Counted from the stretch's first letter, positions 42,047-51,086 are shown. The stretch: 64,000 bases of DNA from Hyphomicrobiales bacterium (GCA_021775425.1 JAJFHX010000036.1:27932-91931); one strand, 5' to 3'. The notes: a model not told the origin generated them from the letters alone. Numbers and translations: made by a program.

Positions 42047-43813
42047 ATGCAAGGCCAGAGAATAACGCCAGAAACATTAAAACCAAAAAGAAATCAGGCC
42101 GGAACTTATCCTGATAAATTGCCAGAGAAGCTGCAAGTCGGCATTCTGCGAGCAGGTCTTATTTCTTGCTGTCTGGGCGGCGCTATTCTTTCCTCTGGCA
42201 TAACGGCATCAATGGCACAACTACCCGGCCAGAATATCGACAAAAAATTATTGACCGAAAACCCCTCTGGCAGCCTCTCTCTGGCCATTCAAAATCTGTT
42301 TGAAGACGAAACAGCCCTGCCTTTACCAGCCCGGCAAGAACGCGAAGCACTACGTGGCTACTACATTGAAAATAACGGAAAGCCTCTTTGGGTCGGAACA
42401 TCGCGTATGAAATCCCTTGTCAAAGTGATGCGCGAAAGTGAAAGGGAAGGGCTTCAACCTTCAGCCTATCCGATAAAAACGCTAGAGCGAGCCCTGCGCG
42501 TTGTCCATCTGGGTGAGCCCGAAGCAAAAGCTCAGGTCGAGCTTTATTTCTCAGCATTTTATCTCCGCTTCTCGCGTGATCTGAAAATCGGCCGTTTCCT
42601 TCCCTCCAAAATTGACCCCAAACTATATTGGCAGAAGAAAAAACTGGATACTCTTACAGCCATGAAGTTGGTCGCAAAATATGAAGATTTCACCAAACTC
42701 ATTCCAGCCCTTCAGCCTCAGATCAGGGAATATGCCAGACTAAAGCAGGTCCTGGCCGCTTTTCGCCGCATCGAAAACGCAGGTGGATGGCCAGCCCTGC
42801 CAATTGGTAGCCTCGAGGGTGGTATCGTCAAACCCGGTGAGGAACATAAACTGGTGCCAGCACTGCGCAAGCGCCTGAAAGTGACAGACCAGAAACTTCG
42901 TAAATCTACCGAAATACAGGATTTAATTTATGATGCCGATCTGGCTGATGCCGTGAAACGCTTTCAGAAAATGCATGGCCTGGAACCGGATGGTGTGGTC
43001 GGTAAAAGAACATTATTTGCACTGAATATTTCGGTCACAGATCGCATTCGCCAGATCATAGTCACCATGGAGCGCTGGCGCTGGATGCCGGAAAACCTCG
43101 GTAAAAACCATATATTGGTGAACATCGCCGGATATCAGTTAAAAAGGGTGAGCAATAATCGCGTCGTTGATGTCATGCGCGTTGCCGTCGGCAAGCCGTA
43201 TCATCAGTCACCCGTTTTTAGTGACAAGATTGAGTATCTCGAATTTAATCCCTATTGGAATGTCCCGAGGTCAATTGCCGTCAAGGAAGAATTACCAAAA
43301 TTAAAATCCAATCCGGCAGCGAGAGCCGCAAGAGGTTTTGAGGCTGTGATTGGCAAAAGGGCAGTGCCATTAACAGCGATTGACTGGAGTACAGTATCAC
43401 CGGGTAATTTTAAATATCGTCTGCGCCAGAAACCAGGTTCAAATAACGCACTGGGCCGGGTAAAATTCATGTTTCCAAACCGATTTAATGTCTATATGCA
43501 CGACACCCCTTCACGCGGGCTGTTTAAAAAGGCGCAGCGGGCATTCAGTCATGGCTGTATCCGTTTAGCAAGGCCAATTGACCTGGCCGAGCAATTGTTA
43601 AAACCGGTATCCGGCTGGAACAGAACATTCATAGATCAGACCATCGCCAGCCGCGAGCGCACAGTGGTAAAACTACCAAAACCATTACCGGTGCATCTCA
43701 CCTATTCAACCGTCTGGCTGGATGGCGACGGAGAAGTCCAGTTCCGCCCCGATATCTACCGCCGCGACGCCAAACTCGAAAAAGCCTTATCTGGCCGTTT
43801 CATGAGTTTTTAG
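42047..43813 (+). CDS. Murein L,D-transpeptidase (YcbB type) with peptidoglycan-binding domain
   Basis: This 588-aa protein has a hydrophobic segment near residues 32-53 (GILRAGLISCCLGG, ILSSGITASMAQ) that should export or anchor it. A scaffold domain follows, then a peptidoglycan-binding repeat at about 303-330 (DAVKRFQKMHGLEPDGVVG). The YkuD catalytic domain has H502 and nucleophile C504 in SHGCIRLA. Such enzymes form 3-3 cross-links in peptidoglycan in the periplasm. The length and domain order match the LdtD/YcbB group. It lies 45 bases after the binding-protein gene. No terminator is obvious after it. Confidence 0.92.
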   Translation: MQGQRITPETLKPKRNQAGTYPDKLPEKLQVGILRAGLISCCLGGAILSSGITASMAQLPGQNIDKKLLTENPSGSLSLAIQNLFEDETALPLPARQEREALRGYYIENNGKPLWVGTSRMKSLVKVMRESEREGLQPSAYPIKTLERALRVVHLGEPEAKAQVELYFSAFYLRFSRDLKIGRFLPSKIDPKLYWQKKKLDTLTAMKLVAKYEDFTKLIPALQPQIREYARLKQVLAAFRRIENAGGWPALPIGSLEGGIVKPGEEHKLVPALRKRLKVTDQKLRKSTEIQDLIYDADLADAVKRFQKMHGLEPDGVVGKRTLFALNISVTDRIRQIIVTMERWRWMPENLGKNHILVNIAGYQLKRVSNNRVVDVMRVAVGKPYHQSPVFSDKIEYLEFNPYWNVPRSIAVKEELPKLKSNPAARAARGFEAVIGKRAVPLTAIDWSTVSPGNFKYRLRQKPGSNNALGRVKFMFPNRFNVYMHDTPSRGLFKKAQRAFSHGCIRLARPIDLAEQLLKPVSGWNRTFIDQTIASRERTVVKLPKPLPVHLTYSTVWLDGDGEVQFRPDIYRRDAKLEKALSGRFMSF

Positions 43814-43916
43814 CTGCTCTGAAACTAAGAATTCAGATGTTAACGGACGTGATCTTGGTAAGAGAAAGCGGACCCGTCATGTTAAGGGCCGTCGGTTTTC
43901 ATTACCTTATACAAAA

Positions 43917-43954
43917 TGCTGCAATTGCAAAAAATAATTGCTGCAGTTGCAAAA
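43917..43954. repeat. Two direct repeats upstream of the MFS-gpsA-HAD-ggpS operon
   Basis: TGCTGCAATTGCAAAA (43917-43932) and TGCTGCAGTTGCAAAA (43939-43954) differ at one base and are spaced 22 bases start to start, about two helical turns. Each contains a small GCAATTGC-like dyad. The second overlaps the proposed -35 element, so a repressor site is plausible. Confidence 0.55.
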
Positions 43955-43974
43955 TAAATCAAAGTCTCTATATT
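43947..43974 (+). promoter_or_regulatory. Candidate promoter of the glucosylglycerol operon
   Basis: TTGCAA at 43947-43952 and TATATT at 43969-43974 are separated by 16 bases and lie 80 bases upstream of the MFS start. Similarity to a housekeeping sigma-factor promoter is moderate. Confidence 0.4.
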
Positions 43975-44053
43975 GGTAGTGGGTAAAGGGCACTAACCCA
44001 CGACATCAATTCTGCCATAAGTCATAAGGAACAATGAAGGTAACGCAGCTCAT

Positions 44054-45370
44054 ATGCTAGCGACAATTGTTAGAATTACACCTTTCACAATGCTCCTTAT
44101 GAGTGTTGGATTGTTGATGCTGGGCATTGGACTTCAAAACACTTTATTGGGTGTAAGGGCCGGGTTGGAAAGTTTTTCGAGCCTGGAAGTTGGCAGCCTG
44201 ATGGCCTGCTATTTTATAGGCTTTCTTGCCGGGTCATTATTGTCACCATATTATGTGTCGAACGTCGGTCACATCAGAACATTTTCTGCACTTGCGTCTC
44301 TTGCCTCCTGTGCCGCTCTCCTGCATTTACTGAAAGTCGATCCCGTTTCATGGGGTGTGCTCCGATTCATTACTGGGTTTTGTATCGCCGGACTCTATCT
44401 TGTTGTTGAAAGCTGGCTCAATGGCCGTGCTGAAAAAGAGTTTCGCGGCGTTCTGCTATCGGCTTATTTTTTTGTAAATCTGGGCGGTGTTGCCCTCGGG
44501 CAATTATTACTTCAAACCGATGATCCAAAGAGTTTCGAATTATTCATTTATGCGTCTGTTCTGGTTTCACTGGCGATACTGCCAGTGGCACTGATGCGCA
44601 CAGAAGCACCGGCCCCCACCCGGACAGTTAATTTCAGTTTCACTAATCTCACGCGAATATCTCACTATGCACTGGTTGGAACTGCCATGGCGGGCATTGC
44701 CAATGGTGCATTCTGGGGGCTTGCACCACTATATGGGGTGCAAATCGGCGCGTCACCAGATGAAATTGCCGTTGCCATGACCATAATTATTCTGGGAGGT
44801 GCCGCATTGCAGCTCCCGCTTGGGCGTTTATCGGACATAATCGACCGCCGTATCGTGATGAGTGTGGCCAACGCTCTGCTCGGAATAATGGCAGCTCTGA
44901 TTGCAATTGGATTTAGCACAAACAATACTCTCATGCTAACGCTGGCCTTCATTTTCGGTGGGTTGCTGTTAACGCAATATGGGCTCTGTATTGCCCATGC
45001 CAATGACTTCGTAGCGGACGGCGATTACGTTCAGCTGGCAAGTGCTCTGCTGCTGGTTTTCGGTGCTTGCGCCGCCATTGGGCCGGTTATTGGTGCTGTC
45101 TTCATGACAATGTTTGGCCCAAGAGCAATTTTCTGGCTCATTTCTGTGGCCGCCTTTACCAGCACATTTTACGCCCTTTGGCGTATGTCACAACGCCATC
45201 CTGTTGAGGCGCCGGGCGCGCAGGACTTCGCGCCTTCTGCCGCAGGATTATCGGGAGCAATCCTCGCCCCAAACCAGGCTGCCTTCGACGGGGTCGGTGA
45301 TGAATCACCAATCGAACCACTTCCGGCACTAAACGAAGACACAGATTTTTCAGCCACACAAAGTGAATAA
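44054..45370 (+). CDS. MFS transporter, YcaD-like
   Basis: This 438-aa membrane protein has about twelve hydrophobic helices in two halves. It shows the major-facilitator pattern, including PLGRLSDIIDRRIVM between helices in the second half and the early segment SLEVGSLMACYFIGFLAGS. It resembles the YcaD-like group of uncharacterised exporters or importers. The C-terminal tail is hydrophilic and acidic. The gene heads a four-gene unit: gpsA starts nine bases after its stop codon. Given that unit, transport of glucosylglycerol or a precursor sugar is possible but not shown by the sequence. Confidence 0.88.
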   Translation: MLATIVRITPFTMLLMSVGLLMLGIGLQNTLLGVRAGLESFSSLEVGSLMACYFIGFLAGSLLSPYYVSNVGHIRTFSALASLASCAALLHLLKVDPVSWGVLRFITGFCIAGLYLVVESWLNGRAEKEFRGVLLSAYFFVNLGGVALGQLLLQTDDPKSFELFIYASVLVSLAILPVALMRTEAPAPTRTVNFSFTNLTRISHYALVGTAMAGIANGAFWGLAPLYGVQIGASPDEIAVAMTIIILGGAALQLPLGRLSDIIDRRIVMSVANALLGIMAALIAIGFSTNNTLMLTLAFIFGGLLLTQYGLCIAHANDFVADGDYVQLASALLLVFGACAAIGPVIGAVFMTMFGPRAIFWLISVAAFTSTFYALWRMSQRHPVEAPGAQDFAPSAAGLSGAILAPNQAAFDGVGDESPIEPLPALNEDTDFSATQSE

Positions 45371-45379
45371 GGAGAAATT

Positions 45380-46504
45380 TTGAACAAACTTGACCAATGG
45401 GAAACGATCCCACGGAGCTATCGGAAAATTGTTGTGATAGGGGCAGGTTCCTGGGGAACAGCTCTTGCAGCAGCTGCGGCACGTGCAGGCAGGCAGGTTC
45501 ATCTCTATGGCCGGCGAAGCGAGATCGTGGAAGACATAAACAAAAACAAGCGCAACAGCGCTTATCTGAACGACGCGCCGCTTCCAGACGGGATAACAGC
45601 CTTTACCAATATCGAAGAAGCCGTCAGAGGCGCTGATGCCGCGCTGCTCGTAGTCCCATCAAAAGCCATACGTGAGACAGTGCAAAAAATGGCACCCGTC
45701 TTAACGAAATCGATGCCAATCGTCATTTGTGCCAAAGGCGTTGAACCGGGAAGCGGCTTTCTTCTCAGCGAAGTTGTAACAGACGAAATACCCGGTCAGC
45801 CCATCGCCGCGCTCTCAGGGCCGACATTTGCCGATGAAGTTGCAGAAGATTTACCAACAACTGTCACCATAGCCTCTCCATTAGCAACAGGTGAAATGTT
45901 AAAAGACAGCATCGCCGCAAATCTGGCCTTATCACTGAGCGCCGGTTCATTCAGGGCCTATGTCTCTGACGACCTGATCGGTGTTGAAATCGGCGGCGCG
46001 ATGAAAAACGTAATTGCCATCGCTTGCGGTATATCACGTGGCGCAGGTTTTCGCGCAAACATGACAGCAGCACTGATTACAAGAGGCCTTGCGGAAATGA
46101 CACTGCTTGCCACGTCTCTTGGAGGCCACGCGAATACGATTTCTGGTCTGTCAGGCCTCGGCGATTTGACATTAACATGTTCAAGTGAACAGTCTCGCAA
46201 CCTGCGTTTCGGCCTTGAACTTGGGGCAGGGGCAAAAAAAGATCAAACCTTTAACGGATCTCCGGTGGTCGTAGAAGGAATTCGAAACGCCGTTTCTGTC
46301 ACAGACCTTGCCCGCAAACACGGGTTGCATCTGCCGATTTGCGAAGCGGTTCGTTCAATCGTTCATGACCACGCCGACATTGTCACGACGCTGAGTGAGC
46401 TGTGGGCTCAGCCGATTGAGGCTGAATCCAACGAAGTCGAGATCACATTCCGTCATCCCAATGCTTCAGGGGCACGTGAAAAAATCGAAGAACTGATTGG
46501 ATAA
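45380..46504 (+). CDS. gpsA: NAD(P)+-dependent glycerol-3-phosphate dehydrogenase
   Basis: This 374-aa cytosolic enzyme reduces dihydroxyacetone phosphate to sn-glycerol-3-phosphate. The N-terminal nucleotide-binding motif is VIGAGSWGTALA. LSGPTFADEVA, GGAMKNVIAIACGIS, SGLSGLGDLTLTC and VVEGIRNA are diagnostic GpsA segments. The C-terminus is longer than usual by about 30 residues. The start is TTG at 45380, with AAGGAG five bases upstream. It sits inside the unit with the HAD phosphatase and GgpS, so here it probably supplies the glycerol-3-phosphate acceptor for glucosylglycerol synthesis. It may also serve lipid synthesis if no other copy exists. Confidence 0.95.
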   Translation: MNKLDQWETIPRSYRKIVVIGAGSWGTALAAAAARAGRQVHLYGRRSEIVEDINKNKRNSAYLNDAPLPDGITAFTNIEEAVRGADAALLVVPSKAIRETVQKMAPVLTKSMPIVICAKGVEPGSGFLLSEVVTDEIPGQPIAALSGPTFADEVAEDLPTTVTIASPLATGEMLKDSIAANLALSLSAGSFRAYVSDDLIGVEIGGAMKNVIAIACGISRGAGFRANMTAALITRGLAEMTLLATSLGGHANTISGLSGLGDLTLTCSSEQSRNLRFGLELGAGAKKDQTFNGSPVVVEGIRNAVSVTDLARKHGLHLPICEAVRSIVHDHADIVTTLSELWAQPIEAESNEVEITFRHPNASGAREKIEELIG

Positions 46505-46512
46505 GCTAAACA

Positions 46513-47322
46513 ATGACTGAGTTAACTGAAAACCAATCGCAACAGATGCCTGCGTTCTGTCTGGCGACAGACCTTGACGGCACATTTCTAGGTGGCGAAA
46601 AATCTGAACGTCTGGCGCTGTATGACTGGCTGGAAGCTCATCGAGCCGCCATCCAATTGGTGTTTGTGACGGGACGCGACCTGCCGTTTATTGAAGCTTC
46701 CTGCTCAGAGGGCATTATGCCATGGCCCGACTATGTCGTCGGAGATGTCGGGACAACTCTTGCGGTGCGCTGCAGCAAATCCCGGCGCCTTATCCCCGTG
46801 GGTGAGCTGGAAGCACCAATAAAAGCCAGGTGGGGCCAGGGCTTCAACCATATTCGGCAAGCTCTTGATGCTGCACCAGGCATCAGTCCACAAACCGGAA
46901 CCTTTCGGCATCGTATGAGTTACCATTATGATCATCAGGCATTTGACCCGGAAATAAAGATAATGATTGAAAAAGCAGGTTTTGATTGCCTGATTTCTGA
47001 CAACCGCTTTCTTGACGTGTTACCAAAAGGAGTGAGCAAAGGCCCGTCTTTATTGCGGCTTCTGTCCTGGCTGAGCATGCCAAAATCAAATGTACTCGTT
47101 GCAGGTGATACCCTCAACGACCTTTCGCTATTTGAAACGGGACTACGCGGTGTTGCTGTTGGCAATTCCGAACCAGCATTGATTGATAAAATCAATAGCC
47201 GGGAAAATGTTTACTTCGCCAAAAGCCATGGAGCGAGCGGCGTATTCGAAGCCATAACAGCATTTGGCTTTCGTGAAATTGTACAAAATGCGGCAAAACT
47301 GAAACAGGAGATAACTGCGTGA
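46513..47322 (+). CDS. HAD-superfamily phosphatase, probable glucosylglycerol-3-phosphate phosphatase
   Basis: This 269-aa cytosolic protein is of the HAD IIB (sucrose-phosphatase-like) type. Motif I is TDLDGTFLG with nucleophile D20 and D22. Motif II is FVTGRD. A Cof-type cap domain lies in the middle, and motif IV is GDTLNDLSLF with D199 and D203. Its stop codon overlaps the GTG start of ggpS (GTGA), so translation is coupled. In some gammaproteobacteria the phosphatase and synthase are fused in one GgpPS protein with the HAD part first. The order here is the same but in two genes. Removal of phosphate from glucosylglycerol-3-phosphate is therefore the likely reaction. Sucrose- or mannosylglycerate-type phosphatases are alternatives by fold alone. 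Confidence 0.83.
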   Translation: MTELTENQSQQMPAFCLATDLDGTFLGGEKSERLALYDWLEAHRAAIQLVFVTGRDLPFIEASCSEGIMPWPDYVVGDVGTTLAVRCSKSRRLIPVGELEAPIKARWGQGFNHIRQALDAAPGISPQTGTFRHRMSYHYDHQAFDPEIKIMIEKAGFDCLISDNRFLDVLPKGVSKGPSLLRLLSWLSMPKSNVLVAGDTLNDLSLFETGLRGVAVGNSEPALIDKINSRENVYFAKSHGASGVFEAITAFGFREIVQNAAKLKQEITA

Positions 47323-48839
47323 GAACTGAAAAATCAGATCTGGTAATTGTATATCACCGCCAACCATATGAAGAAGTTGAAGAAAACGGAAAAGTTGTGC
47401 GCCGTGAAAACAAAAGCCCTAATGGCATTGTGCCAACTTTAAAGAGTTTCTTTGGCCACGTTGATCAAGGGGCCTGGATCGCCTGGAAAGAAGCGGAAAA
47501 CCCGAATGAGCCTGACTTCGAGCGCGTCATTAAAATTTCAGACGCTTATGGTGATTATCGCGTTTCGCGCTTGCCGCTGTCTGCCGATCAGGTGCGCAGC
47601 TTTTATCACGTGACGTCAAAAGAAGCACTTTGGCCTGTCCTGCATGCTTTTCGGGAGCGTTATAATTATGACCCGGTAGACTGGCCCACATTCCGTGAGG
47701 TTAATTACGCCTTTGCACAAGCCGCGGCGCAGGAAGCAAGTGACAACGCAACAATCTGGATCCATGACTACAATCTCTGGCTTGTTCCGGAATATTTACG
47801 GCAAATGAAACCGGATGCAAAAATTGGTTTTTTCCATCACACGCCATTTCCCGGCCCTGATACATTCAACATCCTGCCATGGCGTCAGGAAATTATCGGC
47901 TCGCTCCTGAAATGTGATGTGGTTGGATTTCACATAGCGCGCTTTGCACAAAATTTCGCAGCAGTCTGTGAAAGTCTGTTTGACATTGAAGCCGTGCAGC
48001 ACACACCTGTCGAACTGGTTGATGAGGTTGTACGACCCGCACTAACGGAACTGAAAACACCAAAGACAATAAAATACGATGGGAGGGACGTGCAAGTCGT
48101 TGCCACGCCAGTTGGTATTGATGTCGGATATATTGAAGACCGTGTCAATGATCCCGAAACCGCACAACTTGAAAAAAGAATACGTGAAGAATTAAACGGC
48201 AAGCGGCTTCTCTTGTCAGTTTCAAGAACCGATTACACCAAAGGCGGGGCAGAGCTGCTCTATGCCTTTGAACGTCTGCTTGAACGCCGGCCGGAATTGC
48301 ATGGCACGTTACGTCTGATGCTTGTCTCAGTTGCTGCCAATCGCGGTATGGCGGTTTATGATCAGGTTCAGCAGGAGATCGAAGGTTTGGCCGGTCGTAT
48401 CAATGCCCGTTTCGCAGAATTTGACTGGCAACCGGTTCACCTTATGTCAACACCCATTCCATTCAAGGAATTGGCTGCGTTTTACAGACAGGCCGATGTA
48501 TGCTGGATTACACCACTTGCTGACGGTCTTAATCTGGTTCCCAAAGAATTTGTCACCACACGCGACGATGTTGATGGGGCGCTTGTCCTCTCTGAATTTG
48601 CCGGTGTCTCAGTTGAACTACCCCAGGCTGTGCTCTGCAATCCATTCTCAGCACGTTCTATGGATCATGCCATTGATCAGGCGCTTGATATGCCACCTGA
48701 AGAGCGCCGCCTGAGAATGAAAGCCATGCGCGAAGTCACACGGCGCCACACAATCACTGACTGGGCTGACGATCTGCGTGAAGCAATCGCAAATGATGCA
48801 CCACCTCAGATGAGTGAAAAACAAAGTGAATTTGTCTGA
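47319..48839 (+). CDS. ggpS: Glucosylglycerol-phosphate synthase
   Basis: This 506-aa cytosolic GT20 glycosyltransferase joins glucose from ADP-glucose (or another nucleotide glucose) to sn-glycerol-3-phosphate, the first step to the compatible solute glucosylglycerol. The N-terminal SPNGIVPTLKSFFGHVDQG is the form seen in GgpS rather than trehalose-6-phosphate synthase OtsA. IWIHDYNLWLVPEYLR and IGFFHHTPFPGPDTF are general GT20 segments, as is SRTDYTKGG and TPLADGLNLVPKEFV. The GTG start overlaps the HAD gene stop. The neighbours gpsA and HAD phosphatase complete the pathway. Trehalose-phosphate synthesis is a less likely alternative. Salt induction is expected from the family, but no element here proves it. 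Confidence 0.9.
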   Translation: MRTEKSDLVIVYHRQPYEEVEENGKVVRRENKSPNGIVPTLKSFFGHVDQGAWIAWKEAENPNEPDFERVIKISDAYGDYRVSRLPLSADQVRSFYHVTSKEALWPVLHAFRERYNYDPVDWPTFREVNYAFAQAAAQEASDNATIWIHDYNLWLVPEYLRQMKPDAKIGFFHHTPFPGPDTFNILPWRQEIIGSLLKCDVVGFHIARFAQNFAAVCESLFDIEAVQHTPVELVDEVVRPALTELKTPKTIKYDGRDVQVVATPVGIDVGYIEDRVNDPETAQLEKRIREELNGKRLLLSVSRTDYTKGGAELLYAFERLLERRPELHGTLRLMLVSVAANRGMAVYDQVQQEIEGLAGRINARFAEFDWQPVHLMSTPIPFKELAAFYRQADVCWITPLADGLNLVPKEFVTTRDDVDGALVLSEFAGVSVELPQAVLCNPFSARSMDHAIDQALDMPPEERRLRMKAMREVTRRHTITDWADDLREAIANDAPPQMSEKQSEFV

Positions 48840-48861
48840 TGAAGCCTGAAGATAAGCTAAG

Positions 48862-49509
48862 CTAAGCTTTAAATTTAAGACCGGCTATGATCTTCAGCAT
48901 GACCATCACTGTGGCGGCTATGACAAACCCGCATAAAGCGACCTTAGAAAAAGTCTCCATGGTACCTTCAATCAGTATGGCATGCACAACTGTACCGATA
49001 ACGATCACAACGACCAATAAACTATGAGCAATGCGCCAGCTGCGCGGTCGCAGTTGCAACCGCCGGCGCAACAGCGCAAGAACGGCGGTTGCACAGATTG
49101 CCCACATGGCAATCACACCCCAGTTTGAAAACGGTGTCGGAGAAGAAAACAGCAGAGCATCAATAACATCAGGTGGGCTGGTTATCCAAAGGCCGCCAAC
49201 GTGAACCACCACCGCGATTACGAGTGCGGCTCCAATCCAGCGGTGCGCCTGCCGTGCCTGGTGCAAGTGTAGCCCTGGTAAATATCCACCAATCAATAGT
49301 GGCTGAACCAGCAAGAGCCCGAGGCTGATAACCCCAGCAAAACACGCAGTGATATAGATAGCGTCCCGCCATGCAAGGAGCGGGCTCGCACCAGCAAAAG
49401 CTAGTGGCACACCAATAGCGGTGAACAGAGCAACCCAGATCAGGATACCCGATACTTTGCTTTTCCAGACAAATGCTTTACGAGTTGCTCTCACCCGATT
49501 TGATAACAT
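48862..49509 (-). CDS. Ferric-reductase-like transmembrane protein
   Basis: This 215-aa membrane protein has about six hydrophobic helices. Paired histidines suited to bind haem b lie within or beside helices: RQAHRWIG, VVVHVGG, RIAHSLL and TVVHAIL. This is the pattern of the ferric-reductase-like/MsrQ-like domain. There is no flavin or NAD domain, so electrons must go to or come from a partner. It starts four bases after the stop of a Tat-exported dioxygenase-like gene on the same strand, which may be that partner. It converges on ggpS. Confidence 0.83.
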   Translation of the reverse strand: MLSNRVRATRKAFVWKSKVSGILIWVALFTAIGVPLAFAGASPLLAWRDAIYITACFAGVISLGLLLVQPLLIGGYLPGLHLHQARQAHRWIGAALVIAVVVHVGGLWITSPPDVIDALLFSSPTPFSNWGVIAMWAICATAVLALLRRRLQLRPRSWRIAHSLLVVVIVIGTVVHAILIEGTMETFSKVALCGFVIAATVMVMLKIIAGLKFKA

Positions 49510-49512
49510 TGA

Positions 49513-50025
49513 TTAGACCGGCTTAAGAACGAAATGGGCCTCAAGGCTGGTGTCTTTTGAACTCGCCATAACGGGACGCAAAAAGACGGTTTCAAATTCA
49601 TCACTATCGTAAGCAAGGTGACCATGAGGTTGTCCAAAAGCGGGAACAATCTGCGGCATCTCAAGACGGAACACACCGTTTTCATCAGTAAGTGTGGCCC
49701 CATGAGATTTTGGATTGCTTTCATACCCTTCCGTTGTGTGAGCCCAGATTTGGATCCTTTGGCCAGCCAGCGGTATTCCATCACCGGCACGTCGCACAGT
49801 ACCACTCATCCAGAACCCTCCGCCACCAATCCGCTCTACAATAGGAGCTCCGGGCAGGTAGTTATTAGCCCCGCCCTGCATGGTGGAAGTCGGGGCAAAT
49901 TCTTTGGCATGCGCCGGTGGCACCAGGTTCGGGAATAACAAGCTGGAATTTTGAGCCAGGCCAGTTGCTATCATTGCGCTGCCAGCAGTGATGAATTTAC
50001 GGCGATTAAGATGAAAAGGTCTCAT
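49513..50025 (-). CDS. Tat-exported intradiol-dioxygenase-like protein
   Basis: This 170-aa protein has a twin-arginine signal (RRKFITAGSAMIATG, cleavage likely near AHAKE). A single beta-sandwich domain resembles the C-terminal fold of intradiol ring-cleavage dioxygenases (SGTVRRAGDGIPLAGQRI, HGATLTDENGVFRLEMP, PHGHLAY). The expected Tyr/Tyr/His/His iron set is not clearly complete, so enzyme activity is uncertain. Export in folded form through Tat suggests a bound cofactor. GGAGG precedes the ATG at 50025. It forms a tight two-gene unit with the ferric-reductase-like membrane protein. Confidence 0.8.
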   Translation of the reverse strand: MRPFHLNRRKFITAGSAMIATGLAQNSSLLFPNLVPPAHAKEFAPTSTMQGGANNYLPGAPIVERIGGGGFWMSGTVRRAGDGIPLAGQRIQIWAHTTEGYESNPKSHGATLTDENGVFRLEMPQIVPAFGQPHGHLAYDSDEFETVFLRPVMASSKDTSLEAHFVLKPV

Positions 50026-50221
50026 GTCGGATCCTCCACGAGGTCATGAAATGTTCACGAGTTATGATCTCACTTAATGCAATAGAATATAGTGTTTTGT
50101 GTGACAGTCCTCAATTCACAAATAAGAGAGATATATAGAATTACCCAACCATGGATATGGCCACAGTAGGAATATCGAACTCAATGATAAACAGGGGAAG
50201 TAAATTTAGGGAGATAAATAA

Positions 50222-50297
50222 TGGTGCCGGCTGCAGGAGTCGAACCCGCGACCTACTGATTACAAATCAGCCGCTCTACCAACTGAGCTAAGCCGGC
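50222..50297 (-). tRNA. tRNA-Thr (anticodon UGU)
   Basis: The reverse strand folds into a standard cloverleaf. The acceptor stem GCCGGCT pairs with its complement, the D arm contains AGCTCAGTTGGTAGAGC, and the anticodon loop TTTGTAA reads UGU. The T arm contains GGGTTCGACTCC, and the 3' CCA is encoded (50222-50224 in reverse). Confidence 0.97.
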
Positions 50298-50677
50298 CCA
50301 AATTCAGGAAAACTGTAGAAGATCACAGCTTTATTCACATTTCATATAGAAATCAATCTGCACGAAAACGCAATATGAAATGCATTGCACTGAAAACATC
50401 TTAACGAAAGAATGACTTCAATATTCAAAAACTGTCGCACTTGGGTGACGGTTAAGAATAAACCTCATTTTCAAAAGATGAGAACAGCCTTCTAACCTAA
50501 AAATAATTTTCAATCTACCCCTAAATTGATTATTTTTTGTTTACCAAAAGAGACAAAATTCCAGAGCTGCATGGGTGCCTTGGCATGAAACATGCTCTTA
50601 AGGATTCTATAGTAATTTATTGATACAAATTTTTTAAACGTTTTCTTTAAAAAACAAGGTCAAAGTTGGAGTTTCAC
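50298..50677. other. AT-rich intergenic region
   Basis: 380 bases between tRNA-Thr and the next small gene hold no reading frame or RNA that I can support. They include the divergent promoters, which I cannot place. Confidence 0.4.
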
Positions 50678-51016
50678 ATGCGCCGTCTCGCTCTTATTAT
50701 CCCTGCACTTATATTAGGACTCTCATTCACAGCCCCTTCAACAGCTGAAGCCAGAAAGGCAAAATATTGCCAGGGCGATCATCTCCACTATGGAACAAGT
50801 GATTCATTTAAATCAAAAAAGCAGGCTTTCAGGGATGCGATCGCTAGCTGGGCCGGGTTTACCGTCTTTGAATATGGTGAAGCTTGGGGCCATTGGCGCC
50901 TATCCATTAATAAGGCCGTTAACTGCAAGAATAATGGCGGCCTTTGGAAATGTAGCATTCAGTCAACACCCTGCCGCAAAGCCACCAAAGCAGATGGACG
51001 TAAAAAATTCCGCTAA
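50678..51016 (+). CDS. Small exported basic protein with four cysteines
   Basis: This 112-aa protein is not recognised. It has a signal peptide (about residues 1-25, RRLALIIPALILGLSF, ending AEARK). The mature basic domain of about 85 residues has four cysteines (KYCQGDH, AVNCKNN, WKCSIQ, TPCRKA) that could form two disulfides. A Trp-rich middle contains ASWAGFTVFEYGEAWGHW. The ATG at 50678 follows GGAG at seven bases. A TTG at 50666 is in frame but less likely. A terminator follows. It is probably periplasmic or secreted. Confidence 0.75.
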   Translation: MRRLALIIPALILGLSFTAPSTAEARKAKYCQGDHLHYGTSDSFKSKKQAFRDAIASWAGFTVFEYGEAWGHWRLSINKAVNCKNNGGLWKCSIQSTPCRKATKADGRKKFR

Positions 51017-51057
51017 ACTGGAGGTATTTTCGTTCATCTAAAATAGCTAAAAACATA

Positions 51058-51086
51058 AGCTCTCAGATAATTCTGAGGGCTTTTTT
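51058..51086 (+). terminator. Rho-independent terminator
   Basis: AGCTCTCAG pairs with CTGAGGGCT (one G-T pair) around a six-base loop and is followed by six T. Confidence 0.88.

Noticed and set aside
47319..48839. Trehalose-6-phosphate synthase (OtsA)
   Set aside because: The N-terminal SPNGIVPTLKSFF segment and the neighbours gpsA and HAD phosphatase match glucosylglycerol-phosphate synthase better.
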